A DNA stretch of 64,000 nt, taken from positions 50,828,115 to 50,892,114 of the forward strand of contig NC_134573.1 of assembly GCF_050947875.1 (NCBI RefSeq). The letters run 5' to 3'. The stretch is from Dermacentor variabilis (lineage: Eukaryota; Arthropoda; Arachnida; Ixodida; Ixodidae). The first letter of the stretch is position 1. Every line of letters starts with the position of its first letter. Under the pieces are notes generated by a model. The model did no database searches, was not told where the DNA came from, and saw nothing but the letters and a program-made list of their open reading frames with translations. Below are positions 43,037-53,287 of this stretch, piece after piece. Position numbers and translations under genes: made by a program.

Positions 43037-43620
43037 TCAGTACTGCGTGGATTCGCTTCCAGCACCTATCACAGCCTGCATTGTAATCTGCAGGGTGCTG
43101 TAAAGGGACCAAACAATTTTGATGCTTGATCTAAACAGCTCCCACTCCTCTTGAACATCAGCCCATAGCGCGTCCGCTGAGAGGTCCCGGAGGTGTCGGC
43201 TCGCCATAGCAAGCTTCAAGGTGCCGCGGACTTATTCAGGGATGGTGAGGTCCGACTTCTGTGGAGGTCATTCGACGAATGCCACGTCACGACTCTCTAG
43301 AAACGAAGCAACTTTTTGGACTTGCGTATCGTAGAGTTGTCATGCTGCAGGATGAAATTATATTCCGGAAATGATCCACCAGCAAGGTATGGGAGCAGCA
43401 CATCGTCCAAGAGGGCATAGTCAGAATCTGCATTCAAGCGGTTCTGGATTCTCGTGAGGGATTCCTGGCCTTCGGCTGTTGCGACGCCCCATACACTTCC
43501 TGCAAGGTGACTGCTGGCTAGAACTCGCTGGACCAATTGCGTGATATGCCTGCAAAAAACTAAGATATTTGGTTGGCGTTGGCATAAAATGTGAAAAAAA
43601 GAAACATTGGTCACTAAAAC
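43037..43620 (-). pseudogene. Tc1-like transposase, C-terminal half
   Basis: The - strand reads SVWGVATAEGQESLTRIQNR, LLDDVLLPYLAGGSFPEYNF and ILQHDNSTIRKSKKLLRF, then in another frame SRDVAFVE, stop, PPQKSDLTIPE, stop, VRGTLKLAMASRHLRDLSAD and ALWADVQEEWE. These match the DDE core of Tc1/mariner transposases: the second Asp in FILQHDNS, W-P-P-Q-S-P-D-L-N-P-I-E in altered form (Trp is a stop), and the tail W-G-T-L-K. It is disabled by a frameshift and at least two stops. Confidence 0.85.
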
Positions 43621-44107
43621 AAGTATTGAATTATGTTATCCTTTAGCTTTGCCTGATGGGCGTTAATGGGCTGAAACTAATTTTCACTTAACGCTCTGAT
43701 GAAAAATATCGGAAACGGGGCCTCTCATCTCTGTTTATTTTTAATTACAGATTATTACATATTCGCGGATTGTGGCAGACGACCGCTTCTACGAATGCCA
43801 CACTGCACGCAAATCGGCTCTCTAACTGCTACTATTTCTTAAGGAGCAAAAAATTCTATGGTACTCAGAAGTTTCACCCTGTTTCATTACATTCAGTGGA
43901 AGTATATTTCGGCCATAGTTAATCCTAAACGTGGCTAAATTCAAACTCCTCTACTGGCGGCATGGCCCGCTGGTGACATTTGTTTGCTCAATGCTCCGCT
44001 TAAAATGTTCAGCTTGATAAGCACAACGGAAGTTATTATTCTGTGCCATTCTATTGCTTCTCTCTTGCTTCAGGTGCAAGCTTGGGATGTTCAGACAGTA
44101 TTATTAA

Positions 44108-44139
<32 letters not shown>

Positions 44140-44469
44140 CGTTCTCAGCGCAAACAACTTATTTATCGCGAGGCCAACATCTCCTGATTGCGGGTGTTGT
44201 GGTTCTTTACAAATATCTCACTACTACTAACTTGGTGGCATGCACTGTGGGGCTGTACTCTGGGTTCAGGAATCTGCACGCTTTACTCAAGGCATAGATG
44301 CTATATGCATTGGTGCAAACGCAAGGCGCGGAGTCATAGTGAGATACGGCTAATGGAATGCTTCTCTTTATAACATAAATTTGAATACGTATTTGGCCAG
44401 CCAATAACTTCGAACAAATATAGAAGCAACACTTTCTAAGATATAAAAAAAGTTCTGTAAATTCTGCTT
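43621..44469. other. Sequence separating the two transposase halves, with (ATT)n
   Basis: About 850 bp with an (ATT)n run at 44108-44139 lies where the transposase should be continuous. No element ends or target duplication were identified, so it may be an insertion or a replaced segment. Confidence 0.5.
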
Positions 44470-44977
44470 ACCGTCCGATTTAGAGTCGCCAGACTCGCCG
44501 CGACTGGTAACACCTTATGGCAAAGGAAGATTCGTCTGCAAAAGCGACCTTCGCCGAGTGGTCGTAGTTCCATTGTTGATGCTGACAGGCAAGTTCGGGG
44601 GCCTTTTGCTTGTTGGCCTAACTCACAATTGCCTTCTGAGCCGCTATTGTTGACTTGAGTCCCGCTGCATATAGGCGACGCTTCACGGTTCTGTTTAGCG
44701 GACCTCTCAGACCTGCACTGTTAATTTCGCCAACACTTGCAGGTCTACTCTCCATAGGTACCGCAACAATGGTGATGTCCTCGGGTTCAGTGGTTACTAG
44801 TTTTGGACGGGCTTCACAGGGAGCATATTTATTTCTCCGCTCTCTTCTGTACGCTTGGATGATCCGGTTCACCGCTGAAGGCGGCAGATTTTTCATTCTA
44901 GGTATCTGTCTTTGAGTGTAGGCTGGTAAGCTTAGGTCTACAATAAGTCTTCTTTTCTTTTCTTGAAAACCTGACAA
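44470..44977 (-). pseudogene. Tc1-like transposase, N-terminal half
   Basis: The frame gives a helix-turn-helix segment (NLPPSAVNRIIQAYRRERR), EARPKLVTTEPEDITIVAVP, then NRTVKRRLYAAGLKSTIAAQ. Past a frameshift, WNYDHSAKVAFADESSFAI contains the first catalytic Asp (F-A-D-E-S). It continues logically to the C-terminal half at 43620. Terminal inverted repeats were not identified. Confidence 0.8.
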
Positions 44978-45959
44978 CGCTGTCTTCCCGAACGTTCGCC
45001 GAAAAGTGATGTGGCCTTGCCAGGTTGCATCCGTTTTATTATCGAAACTGTGTAATAAGCAATGAAAAAAAAAGCACTACTCGCAACAGAAGTGGTCATA
45101 GCATGATGTTTTTTTCAGCCAATAAGTTTACGCTGAGTAAAACATCTGGTGGCTTCAGCATTCACAAACAATCCGATAAGTTTTGCCTTGCACAGACGAG
45201 ACAGTTAACTTGAAAATCATTTGCGGCCCCGTTCAGCGCCGCCAAGAAATAGGGTACCGTGCCTACGCTAGTATGAACCATCTTAGCGCACATTCTAGCG
45301 ACCTTGGGAAGCCAGAATGCGAAGGAGGTTGAGACGACAGGCTACTTCAGGAGCGGCCACCAGAAAATTGGAGGATAGTATTCAAGGTATAGCTACGGTG
45401 TTGAGTGTAGAGAATAATGAATTTAAAGCAGTTTTCTCGCGTCGTACGGTTTTGGAAGGCGGGGGTGATGAATGGCAGGGTGATGTCGCTGTCCCTCGGA
45501 TTTGATTCCACATAGAGAACATATTGAATTTTCTGTTCATGGCCTTTCGCTAGGCAATGCATTAAGGGATGGTGATGAAAAGAATGCACAAGTTGTAGAT
45601 CTCAAGAACGGAGAAGCCGCACCGCAACGGCGGCGCGTGGAACTGGTGACCAGTCTCATTTCTCGCGTAGGTCCATAGCGGGGAAGTACGCGTAAGAGAA
45701 AAAAAGATAGATAGGTAGCAACCAGCAACGAAGGGTAGGACCATTGTCTCCTAATATTGAGACTGGGAGGCAGCGTTAGAGACGATATATGTATTGAAAT
45801 GAAGCAGACTAGAATAGGACCGGTCCAGACCTATGCCGGAGAGTAGAACGATCGTACTGGGTGCGTGAGACCCACTTGCTGGGCGACTGCATGAACCACC
45901 TCGACGATGCGCGATATTTTTATAGGTACACGAAAAAAAGGCAACAGACATCGAGAGAA
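44978..45959. other. No recognised feature
   Basis: No recognised domain. Short frames lack family features. Confidence 0.4.
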
Positions 45960-46130
45960 AGGCCGCGGCACCAAAACCCAGCCTCTGTGGGTGAATTTCC
46001 ATAGAGGCGAAATGGACTGCAGTATGCTGCGTAATGCCAGTGCACGTTAAAGAGCCCCGGGAGGTAGAAATTATCCGGAGCCCTCCTCTACAGCTTCTCT
46101 CATAGACAGAGGTGCTTTAGGGCATTAAAC
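45960..46130 (+). mobile_element. SINE copy, second subfamily
   Basis: GTGCACGTTAAAGAGCCCC, GGTAGAAATTATCCGGAGCC, CTCCTCTACAGC and CTTTAGGGCATTAAACCAG follow the SINE body order in sense. The upstream part (CATAGAGGCGAAATGGACTG) differs from the 47.7-kb copy, which suggests a different subfamily. The tRNA-like head is degraded. Confidence 0.6.
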
Positions 46131-46132
46131 CA

Positions 46133-46158
46133 GGTAAACCAAACCAAATCAATCAAGA
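46133..46158. repeat. 26-bp direct repeat, left copy
   Basis: A perfect 26-base match to 47011-47036, beginning AGGTAAACCAAACC and ending AATCAAG. The copies are 878 bp apart. Confidence 0.9.
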
Positions 46159-47010
46159 GAAGTTTGCAGCAATACATACATTTAAATGGGATTGTGGCAT
46201 TGAAAACAGGGACCGCTCAATTGTCGTGCGCGGAAATTACACCCTACGCTGCAGTGGGTGAAGTGCGCTTTTCCAGAACGCAGTCGCGGCGCGCTCAGGT
46301 GATAGCGGCATGCAAACAGTTAAGACGCGTTTTTAGATCTCATCCGGGTCCGGGCGTGCTGTGCGGCCAGTCATGCTTCAGTGCAGGAAGGAAGAAAAAT
46401 CGCAATTTCGCGTGAAAAGAGACGCACCGATTGGGATATCCAATTAGCAGATAGCTATACGAAGTCAGGATAGTAGTTTTATTGGCCGTATAAACTTGTA
46501 AACATTCTTTTCCTAACTAAATTATCAAGAGTATAGATGAACACATCTTGCTCGATCACCGCGGACATTCGCTGCCAAAACGCTGGAGTGAGGGCTCGCG
46601 GCAGCGGCAGCAGCGAGGGAATTGACCCTCCTGCGTCTCGCGCTTCAACGCGAACGAAACGTCGGAAGCACAGCGCGTCCGAAGCTACCGGTACGACATG
46701 CACTCTGCAGACACCACAGATCGCTTTCAAGATCGCTTTCAAGATACGGCCATACGGCGCCCACACGACCGCGCCGTAAACAGCAATGGCTGGAGAAGAG
46801 CGCCGCCCCTCCTCTCTTGCCTCATCCCCCTTAAAAAACCCTTAAAAACCTCGATAACCTTAAAAACCCCTTAAACTTCGTAAAGTATTGACACTCTCCT
46901 CTTCCGCCTTCACTCCTCGTTTCTGCTCTTTCACGCTCCCTCCTCGACCGTGGCGCCGCCTACAATGCTCCAGCGCGGCAGACGTCCTTTCGCAGAGTGA
47001 ATGCACGCAT
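46159..47010. other. Segment bounded by 26-bp direct repeats
   Basis: No coding domain. It has a G/C- and CG-rich block at 46560-46780 and a CCTTAAAAACC simple repeat at about 46827-46880. The flanking direct repeats make an insertion or a deletion-prone segment plausible. Confidence 0.45.
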
Positions 47011-47036
47011 AGGTAAACCAAACCAAATCAATCAAG
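47011..47036. repeat. 26-bp direct repeat, right copy
   Basis: Identical to 46133-46158. Confidence 0.9.
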
Positions 47037-47654
47037 GCAGTGTTCTTTACGCGTCCACGTTGGCTTTCCAGGTCCGCGCAACTTCGTGTACAGCATAGAA
47101 TTTTTAGTCGGATGGTTATACAAATTCAGTAAGGGCAGCTTTTGTTTCATTTTTTGATAACTATTTCTTAAAAGAAGTATCTGAAGGAGTGTTGACGCTG
47201 TGCGTTGACGACTGCGAATGTATCGCGTGCCCTTTAATTAGTTACGCAACATTTGTCAAGGGCGTGTCGCAAGATCTTGTTGCGAATGGTTGTAAATAAC
47301 ACGTTTATGATCGAATGACAACATGTTTACTTCCAGCAAGCCCTCAGCCTAGAGAGTCCGTGCCGCCCTAACCATGTGAATTCGCGGCGCGCATCAGCTA
47401 TGACGTACAAGGGCTGGCGGAGATCACTGTTTTGAAGGTTCGAAAGTGTACTACAAGCTACAGTGCCACCAACGTGCGTGCTTGCCAATCTAAGCGCGCG
47501 CAAAGGCTCAGAGGTGGGCGCTGGTGCAGTTATGTTTCTCTTGTCTCAACGTCGACAGAAATACCGCGGCGAATCGTCTAGTCGGAACTGTGCGTACACA
47601 AGAAAACAAAATAAGTTTTTAGCATTCGTGCGCGAAGCGGGAGCGCGATAACAA
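47037..47654. other. No recognised feature
   Basis: No gene or repeat was recognised. Confidence 0.4.
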
Positions 47655-47667
47655 TGCTTGACTCAAT
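47655..47667. repeat. SINE target-site duplication, left (TGCTTGACTCAAT)
   Basis: The same 13-mer follows the SINE at 47902-47914. Confidence 0.9.
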
Positions 47668-47901
47668 TAATTAATTATGGGGTTTTACATGCCAAAACCA
47701 CTTTCTCATTATGAGGCACGCCGTGGTGGAGGACTCCGGAAATTTTGACCACCTGGGGTTATTTCACGTGCACCTAAATCTAAGCACACGGGTGTTTTCG
47801 CATTACGCCCCCATCGAAATGCGGCCGCCGTGGCAGGGATTCGATCCCGCGACCTCGTGCTATGCAGCCTAACACCATAGCCACTGAGAAACCACGGCGG
47901 G
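47668..47901 (-). mobile_element. tRNA-derived SINE, complete (234 bp)
   Basis: On - it starts CCCGCCGTGGTTTCTCAGTG, a tRNA-like head with an A-box-like TCTCAGTGGCTATGG. The B box is in GGGATCGAATCCCTGCC. The body has CACGGCGGCCGC, AATGCGAAAACACCC and CCACCACGGCGTGCCTC, and ends CATAATTAATTAA next to the duplication. It is bounded by 13-bp target-site duplications and is the reference copy for the other SINE fragments in this window. The length and duplication size suit LINE-driven insertion. Confidence 0.9.
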
Positions 47902-47914
47902 TGCTTGACTCAAT
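47902..47914. repeat. SINE target-site duplication, right
   Basis: TGCTTGACTCAAT, identical to 47655-47667. Confidence 0.9.
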
Positions 47915-48384
47915 CTCAAACAAGACCGCTGTGGGCTTCAGTAATTTTTTGTTCAGGTTAATGACTTATCACGCATAACACTTCATCGTGCGTTGGTTCG
48001 TCCGTTTACTAAGAGACGTACTTGTCGCGAACCGAGTTGTACTGAGGTGCATGCATTGAGGACGGTTGCACTCCCTCCGAAGTAACATTTGCGAGTCATG
48101 ATTTTATTAGTGATGCATGATCATGCAAAGAATCCCCCCCGCCATGATGTGGCGGAAATTGCGGCAATTGAAACGATGTTTTATACATAGGTCAAAATGA
48201 TATGAAACAGCATTCGAGTTGCAAGTTAACAGTTTATTTTTAGCAGAGATGCATCACAGACTGGCCTTTGCAGTCCGCGTGCACCATTTACTGTCTCATT
48301 GCGGAAATAAACGCACCAGCCTAAGAGTCCTACCGCAAGTGTGTCTCAATTAGGCATAGTGACTGTAGAAACTAATATCGGAAT
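47915..48384. other. No recognised feature
   Basis: No gene or repeat was recognised. Confidence 0.4.
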
Positions 48385-48515
48385 GAACTAGCAAGCGAAC
48401 GATTATACGAGCGCGCGAACTAAACGAACGACTAAACGAGCGTGCGAACGAACGAGCAAACGACTAAGCACGAACGACGACTAAACCAGCCAAGGAACGG
48501 GCGGGCGACCGCACG
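48385..48515. repeat. Degenerate ACGA/GAAC short repeat
   Basis: Words such as GCGAACGA, CTAAACGA and CGAACGA recur at 4-8 base intervals. It is an imperfect tetranucleotide repeat. Confidence 0.65.
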
Positions 48516-49107
48516 TTTTCTTTTCGAATGCTCCGCCGCCGCATCTTAAGCTTTGCACACTTTAAAGCTCACGCGAATTAGCACATACGTCTAAATTACC
48601 TATGATGCTGCCGCTCGGCGATGAACGCACCGCGGGATAGCCCACACGCTTTTCATCGGTGCCTCTGCATCGCAAATCCACCGGGCAGCCGCTGATGAGG
48701 AACACGAACAAATGAGGCAAACAAAGCTATTCTATCTAAAGAAGGCTAGTAAGTAACCACAAAAGGCAGAGATTTGCTCTCCTGAGGCTCTTGCATGATC
48801 GAAACTTAAATTTTGTCAAATGGACTGCGCTGAATCTTAAAAATTTCGTAATCATGTTATCGCACGCAACCTCGCGTGCCCGCAAACTCCAGCCGGTTGG
48901 CGTACAAAACGATTAAGCGCACCAAGTACGACTAACACGGCCATGTAGTGCGTATATAACCAAAGCAGACGTTGCGTAAAAATCGTGTTGAAGCATGCGT
49001 ACAAATAACAACATGCACAGTGAACTGTGCAATATCTACCACGTAATTTCCCGCAGCACAATGTGCAAGCCTGGCACATCCTATACTCTGAGAGACTCAT
49101 AACTTAC
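48516..49107. other. No recognised feature; possible start of a THAP-gene intron
   Basis: If 49108-49263 is an exon, its intron begins at 49107 and runs leftward. No second THAP exon starting with the expected C-x-x-H remainder was found. Confidence 0.35.
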
Positions 49108-49263
49108 CTCGCATAGGCGCGCGTAGGAAGTTGGTCGAAGTTCTCCCTCCCGATTCGGTGAAGATGTCTTTCTTCTTAACCTGTCGCGCTTACCGGATGG
49201 TATCGCGAACAGATTCTTGCTTTTGCTAAAACTATATTGGCATCCGAACGCGCAGCAGGTCAT
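49108..49263 (-). CDS. THAP-domain protein, probable first coding exon
   Basis: The - strand frame starts at ATG 49263 and encodes MTCCAFGCQYSFSKSKNLFA, then IPSGKRDRLRRK and PTSYARLCE. It ends exactly at a GAG|GTAAGT donor (49107-49102) after 52 codons in phase 0. The opening C-x4-C, the aromatic and I-P step, and the closing C just before a boundary where E/S-x-H-F would follow fit the C2CH THAP zinc finger, a DNA-binding module of host factors and P-element transposases. The usual Trp in the middle is not evident, and the part holding the His is on the next, unseen exon. It may be a real gene or a relic. The assignment rests on pattern and splice site only. Confidence 0.5.
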
Positions 49264-49744
49264 GGTCACAGAAAATGACGTGAGTGACGTTGCACTTGCC
49301 ACAAAACATCCTTCCAGGCGTTCATGAAATCAAAACAACACAGAATAGGAATGGAAGCAATGACAGCAACAAGGGCCACATCTCGAGCAAAAATGGCTCT
49401 GAAGCGTGACTGTAAACAAACGAAGCCGGCTCAAGGGGACACGTGATGCCATTAGGCCAATGGCGACGCGGCGTCGGCTTCGGCCAGAGCGTTCGAGGAA
49501 GAGGCGGCATTCTTCAAAGCGTGGCACTCCTTTACGAAGTTTAATAGGCTTTACTGCCCTCTTCGTTCCCGCATGCGAGATAGAGCCGCGTTCCCCAGCT
49601 CACTCTCGCATGATTTTACTCGCTGATAAAGCCTATGGCACCCGGCGACTATTTCGTCTCCTTTTGACTTCATACGGAACCCCACCGCGACGGCAACTGC
49701 GACGGCAGAAATGGCAGACATGCGCGTGGAGTGTTTAAGGGTGT
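49264..49744. other. No recognised gene; 5' flank of the THAP exon
   Basis: CG-rich in part (49460-49520). A + strand frame at 49406-49738 is open for 110 codons with an Arg-rich product and no domain. Confidence 0.4.
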
Positions 49745-49846
49745 CTACCAACCGGGAAGACCGGGAATTCTCAGGGAATTTGAATGGTCTGCAAACGCTC
49801 AGGGAAACCTGAGGGAATTTGTGCTTCTATCAGGGAAAACTAGCTG
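49745..49846. repeat. CAGGGAA/TGAGGGAATTT short degenerate repeat
   Basis: GGGAATTCTCAGGGAATTTG, CTCAGGGAAACCTGAGGGAA and CAGGGAAAACT words recur in about 100 bp. It abuts the LINE 3' end at 49851. Confidence 0.6.
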
Positions 49847-49850
49847 TAGA

Positions 49851-51690
49851 GAGAGAGAGAGATAATTTAATTGAAAGAAGGCAGAGAGGTAGGCCTGAGC
49901 TAAGGTGCTCTTGCCTACTACTCTGCACAGGGGGAGGGGGAACGGGGACATAAAAATGTGATGAGGAATGATGATGACATAGCAAGAGAGATGCGCAAAG
50001 GTGAAAGCAAGTTCAACACTCTGATGATAAACATTCACAAATGCCCTCCATGAAGCCACAATCAGGTTTCGCATCAAGTCTGTAGTCACCAATTTGAGGG
50101 AACTGAAATATAGAGGCGTTAGGATGAAGCTGGTGTGGGCCTCCCCTACGTGAACAACACAAGCGGCAAACAAAATCTTTATGCCATATAAACAGCGGCG
50201 ATAAGCGGCTCTAGCATGGCGAGCACTTGCAGGGCACCTTTAGCGGCCGGAGTCTCGAGACCACCGAGAATCACGCGCATTGATTCTACTAGGTGCTTCA
50301 GCATTTTTTGTACACCCTCCTTCTCATTGTGTTCATCTCCTTGCTTGCCCGTAGTGTGACGGGTTTCATTGGCCTTATAATTCTTAGCTTCATGGCGTAG
50401 AGGACCGCTAGTGCCCGCTGGCATGGCCGTGGGTCTAGAGGGCAGCAAAGGCCATTCCGTGTCTGTATCAGCCGCTGGAGGTGAATGTTTGCCGCGTGCT
50501 CTCGTCGACCTTGAATTATCAGTAGACACCGTTACCGTCCTCGAGGCACGCACAGGCAGAGGTGGTCGTGGTACCTGTGCCCCGCTAGGTATTTCTCCTG
50601 AAATGGTTTTGTGATGCTTCTGTCGCGAGCGTTGGTCACTTTGGCGAACAAATTGAGCAGCCTCTTTACGTGAAGATTGGTCTCTTGCCATTTTTCCAAG
50701 AATACGAACCTCCTGTTTCAACTTCGGACATTCCTTCGAAGTCGCTTCGTGAGAGCCAGTACAGTTGGGACATTTAAATGAGGACGCCTCACAGTCGGTG
50801 GTATCATGCTCGCCGCCGCAACGCGAGCAGGTGGTTTTGCTTCTACAAACAACGCTCACGTGTCCTATCTTGTGACATTTCTGACACTGAATAGGCCTCG
50901 GAAGGAGTGGTCGTACTCGGTGTATAACGTAGCCCACTTTGCAGACGATGGTAATGTCGAAGAAGCAAACGTTAACTTGATACATCGGGAGTGCCCCAAG
51001 CGGTGAATCTCAAGAATGAGCACCGATGACCTCAAAAGAGTCTTGAGGTCCGCATGCTTGATTTCAAGCACCACGTCGGAAGTCACTCCAGTTGTTGTTT
51101 CCTTCCCGTAAGTAATAAAGGAGCGGACGGGGATTGCACTTAACTGTGGCATGGTCTTTAACTTCTCAAGTATTGCGGAATTTTTCACATCTATTGTCAG
51201 GATGTTCTTGCGAGCATTCATCCTGATATCGTTCGTTTGCCCAGGGCCCACACTTTCAAAATATTCGGTTAGAAACTGCCTGCTGAGAGAGTTCATGCTG
51301 TGTGACGTCGAGAGCGACACGTAAGAAACAATGTAGGATTCTTGCTCACTCTGATGCGATGAAGTCGTCTCAGTCGACACACGGCGCATCTCCTTCATAC
51401 GGCGGCCTATGACTACGCTGTACTCGCTGTCAGAGTCCATGGCTTCTGGCGTTGAGCTCTCCCAGGAATCGAGCTGGTCCGAGCTTCCAAAGGCACGTCG
51501 TTCAAAAATAAGCGATGAAGTAGACGACTGATCTTCTTCAGGTGGCCGTGGGAACATCTTTTTGCTCATCCTTGATGAAATAACTCTCTCGAAAATGGCA
51601 AGAACGTAAAAAAATGCATAACAGCGAGAGGCCCAGAGCACCAGTGAGCTCTCGGCACTTCTTTCTCTTCCTCCTCAAAATTAGCTGTAA
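49851..51690 (-). mobile_element. LINE derivative carrying ORF1 only
   Basis: The order on - is a 5' leader, ORF1 (51569-50179 with one frameshift), about 320 bp of 3' UTR, and a terminal AATTAAATTATCTCTCTC tract. No RT or endonuclease sequence lies between the ORF1 stop and the 3' UTR. It may be an internal deletion of a two-ORF LINE of the Jockey/I group, similar in form to half-LINEs. Target duplications were not identified. Confidence 0.65.
50179..51569 (-). pseudogene. LINE ORF1 (gag-like, CCHC knuckles), one frameshift
   Basis: The N-terminal frame (to about 50985) has an acidic, Ser-rich region (MSKKMFPRPPEED), then SRQFLTEYFESVGPGQTNDI, ILTIDVKNSAILEKLKTMP and SDVVLEIKHADLKTLLRS, an RRM-like part usual in such ORF1 proteins. 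The second frame continues RVRPLLPRPIQCQKCHKIGH with knuckles CQKCHKIGHVSVVC, CSRCGGEHDTTDC and CPNCTGSHEATSKEC. A Lys-rich tail ends at TAA (50179). The frameshift sits near 50985. ORF1 binds LINE RNA in the family. No ORF2 follows. Confidence 0.8.
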
Positions 51691-52405
51691 CTTTATTGAA
51701 AGGGAACGAATGTCGTGTTATTACTGGCTCCAGTAACAGAGGAATCGCAACGAATCGTCATTGACGCCGTGCCACCGGCACGATATATTGCCAGAGTAGT
51801 TAACGACTGCTTTACCAGACGCCCGTTTTTCCGGAGATGCCCGATAATTCATGCGGCTTTGCGGCACCACCACGTACTCCATATAGTCAATAATTACTGC
51901 CCTAGCTGCAAGTCTGAAATGGCATTATTCAAAGCCACCATCGCCGCCATATTGATTACCTCGCCGCCTCGAACCGGCACTCTGGCACTCAGATCCGATG
52001 GCAGCTCTAGCCACCACGGCGGCAACGTTAGGCCTAGCTGCTTCTACGTTCGTTATTAAACTTCTTATCGTGCGGTACCATGTTTATCATTGAAAGAATT
52101 CGCCGCTGTCAGCAATGGCACCGACTCTGCCTTTGTAACCTTCGCGATTGGCTTCGAAGCTCGCAGTGCACAACGCGTTCCATAATGCCAGTCGCCGAAA
52201 GTTAGCTTCGCCTTACAACAGCATTGTTAGGCGGTGAAGCGTAACAAGCATGGAAAGGGATAATTGTCACTGGACACAGCATGTATTCCTTAATTATAGA
52301 TGCGTGCACTCCCGTCTCCTGTCACAGTACGAGCACCGATATGCCCAATAAGTGTGCTGGCAGGCCTTCAGAGCCTTTTCGCACGTGCCTGTGGCAATTT
52401 TAGCC
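51691..52405. other. No recognised feature
   Basis: No gene or transposon domain was recognised between the two LINE copies. Confidence 0.4.

Positions 52406-52496
<91 letters not shown>
52406..52496. repeat. (ATC)n microsatellite, RTE 3' tail
   Basis: About 30 triplets, (GAT)n on the element strand. The same tail in the 28.8-kb copy has only about nine triplets, so the tail has probably expanded after insertion. It produces poly-Ser, poly-His and poly-Asp frames that are not genes. Confidence 0.95.
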
Positions 52497-52498
<2 letters not shown>

Positions 52499-52782
52499 GG
52501 TTTCGCCCACTGCAGCGCAAAGGCCTCTCCCATACTTCTCCAACTACCCCGGTCATGTGCTAATTGTGGCCATGTTGTCCCTGCAGACTTCTTAATTACA
52601 TCCGCCCACCTAACTTTCTGCCGCACCCTACTACGCTTCCCTTCCCTTGGAATCCTGTCCGTAATCCTTAATGACCATCGGTTATCTTCCCTCCTCATTA
52701 CATGTCCTGCCCATGCCCATTTCTTTTCCTTGATTTCAACTAAGATGTCATTAACCCGCGTTTGTTCCCTCACCCAATCTGC

Positions 52783-53287
52783 TCTTTTCTTATCCCTTAA
52801 CGTTACACCCATCATTCTTCTTTCCATAGCTCTTTGCGTCGTCCTCAATTTAAGCAGAACACTTTTCATAAGCCTCCAGGTTTCTGCCCCATAAGTGAGT
52901 ACTGGTAAGACACAGCTGTTATACACTTTTATCTTGAGGGATAGTGGCAACCTGCTGTTCATTATTTGAGAATGCCTGCCAAACGCACCCCAGCCAATTC
53001 TTATTCTTATGGTTATTTCAGTCTCATGATCCTCACCCAAACTGCTCTTTTTTATCCCTTAACGTTACACCCATCATTCTTCTTTCCATAGCTCGTTGCG
53101 TCGTCCTCAATTTAAGCAGAACACTTTTCGTAAGCCTCCAGGTTTCTGCCCCATACGTGAGTACTGCTAGGACACAGCTGTTATACACTTTTATCTTGAG
53201 GGATAGTGGCAACCTGCTGTTCACTATTTCAGTATGCCTGCCAAACGCACCCCAGCCAATTCTTATTCTTCTGGTTATTTCAGTCTC
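52783..53287 (-). repeat. Internal tandem duplication in the RTE C-terminal domain
   Basis: The segment CTGCTCTTTTCTTATCCC to CAGTCTCATGAT at about 52783-53033 is repeated at about 53042-53292 with few changes. Both contain the AERRMMGVTLRDKK, TYGAETWRL and GWGAFGRH coding blocks. Confidence 0.85.

Noticed and set aside
49406..49738. Arg-rich 110-codon + strand protein
   Set aside because: It runs through CG-rich flank with no family feature, and length alone is not enough.
52300..52894. Poly-Ser and poly-His proteins around the (ATC)n repeat
   Set aside because: They are translations of the microsatellite fused to antisense RTE sequence.
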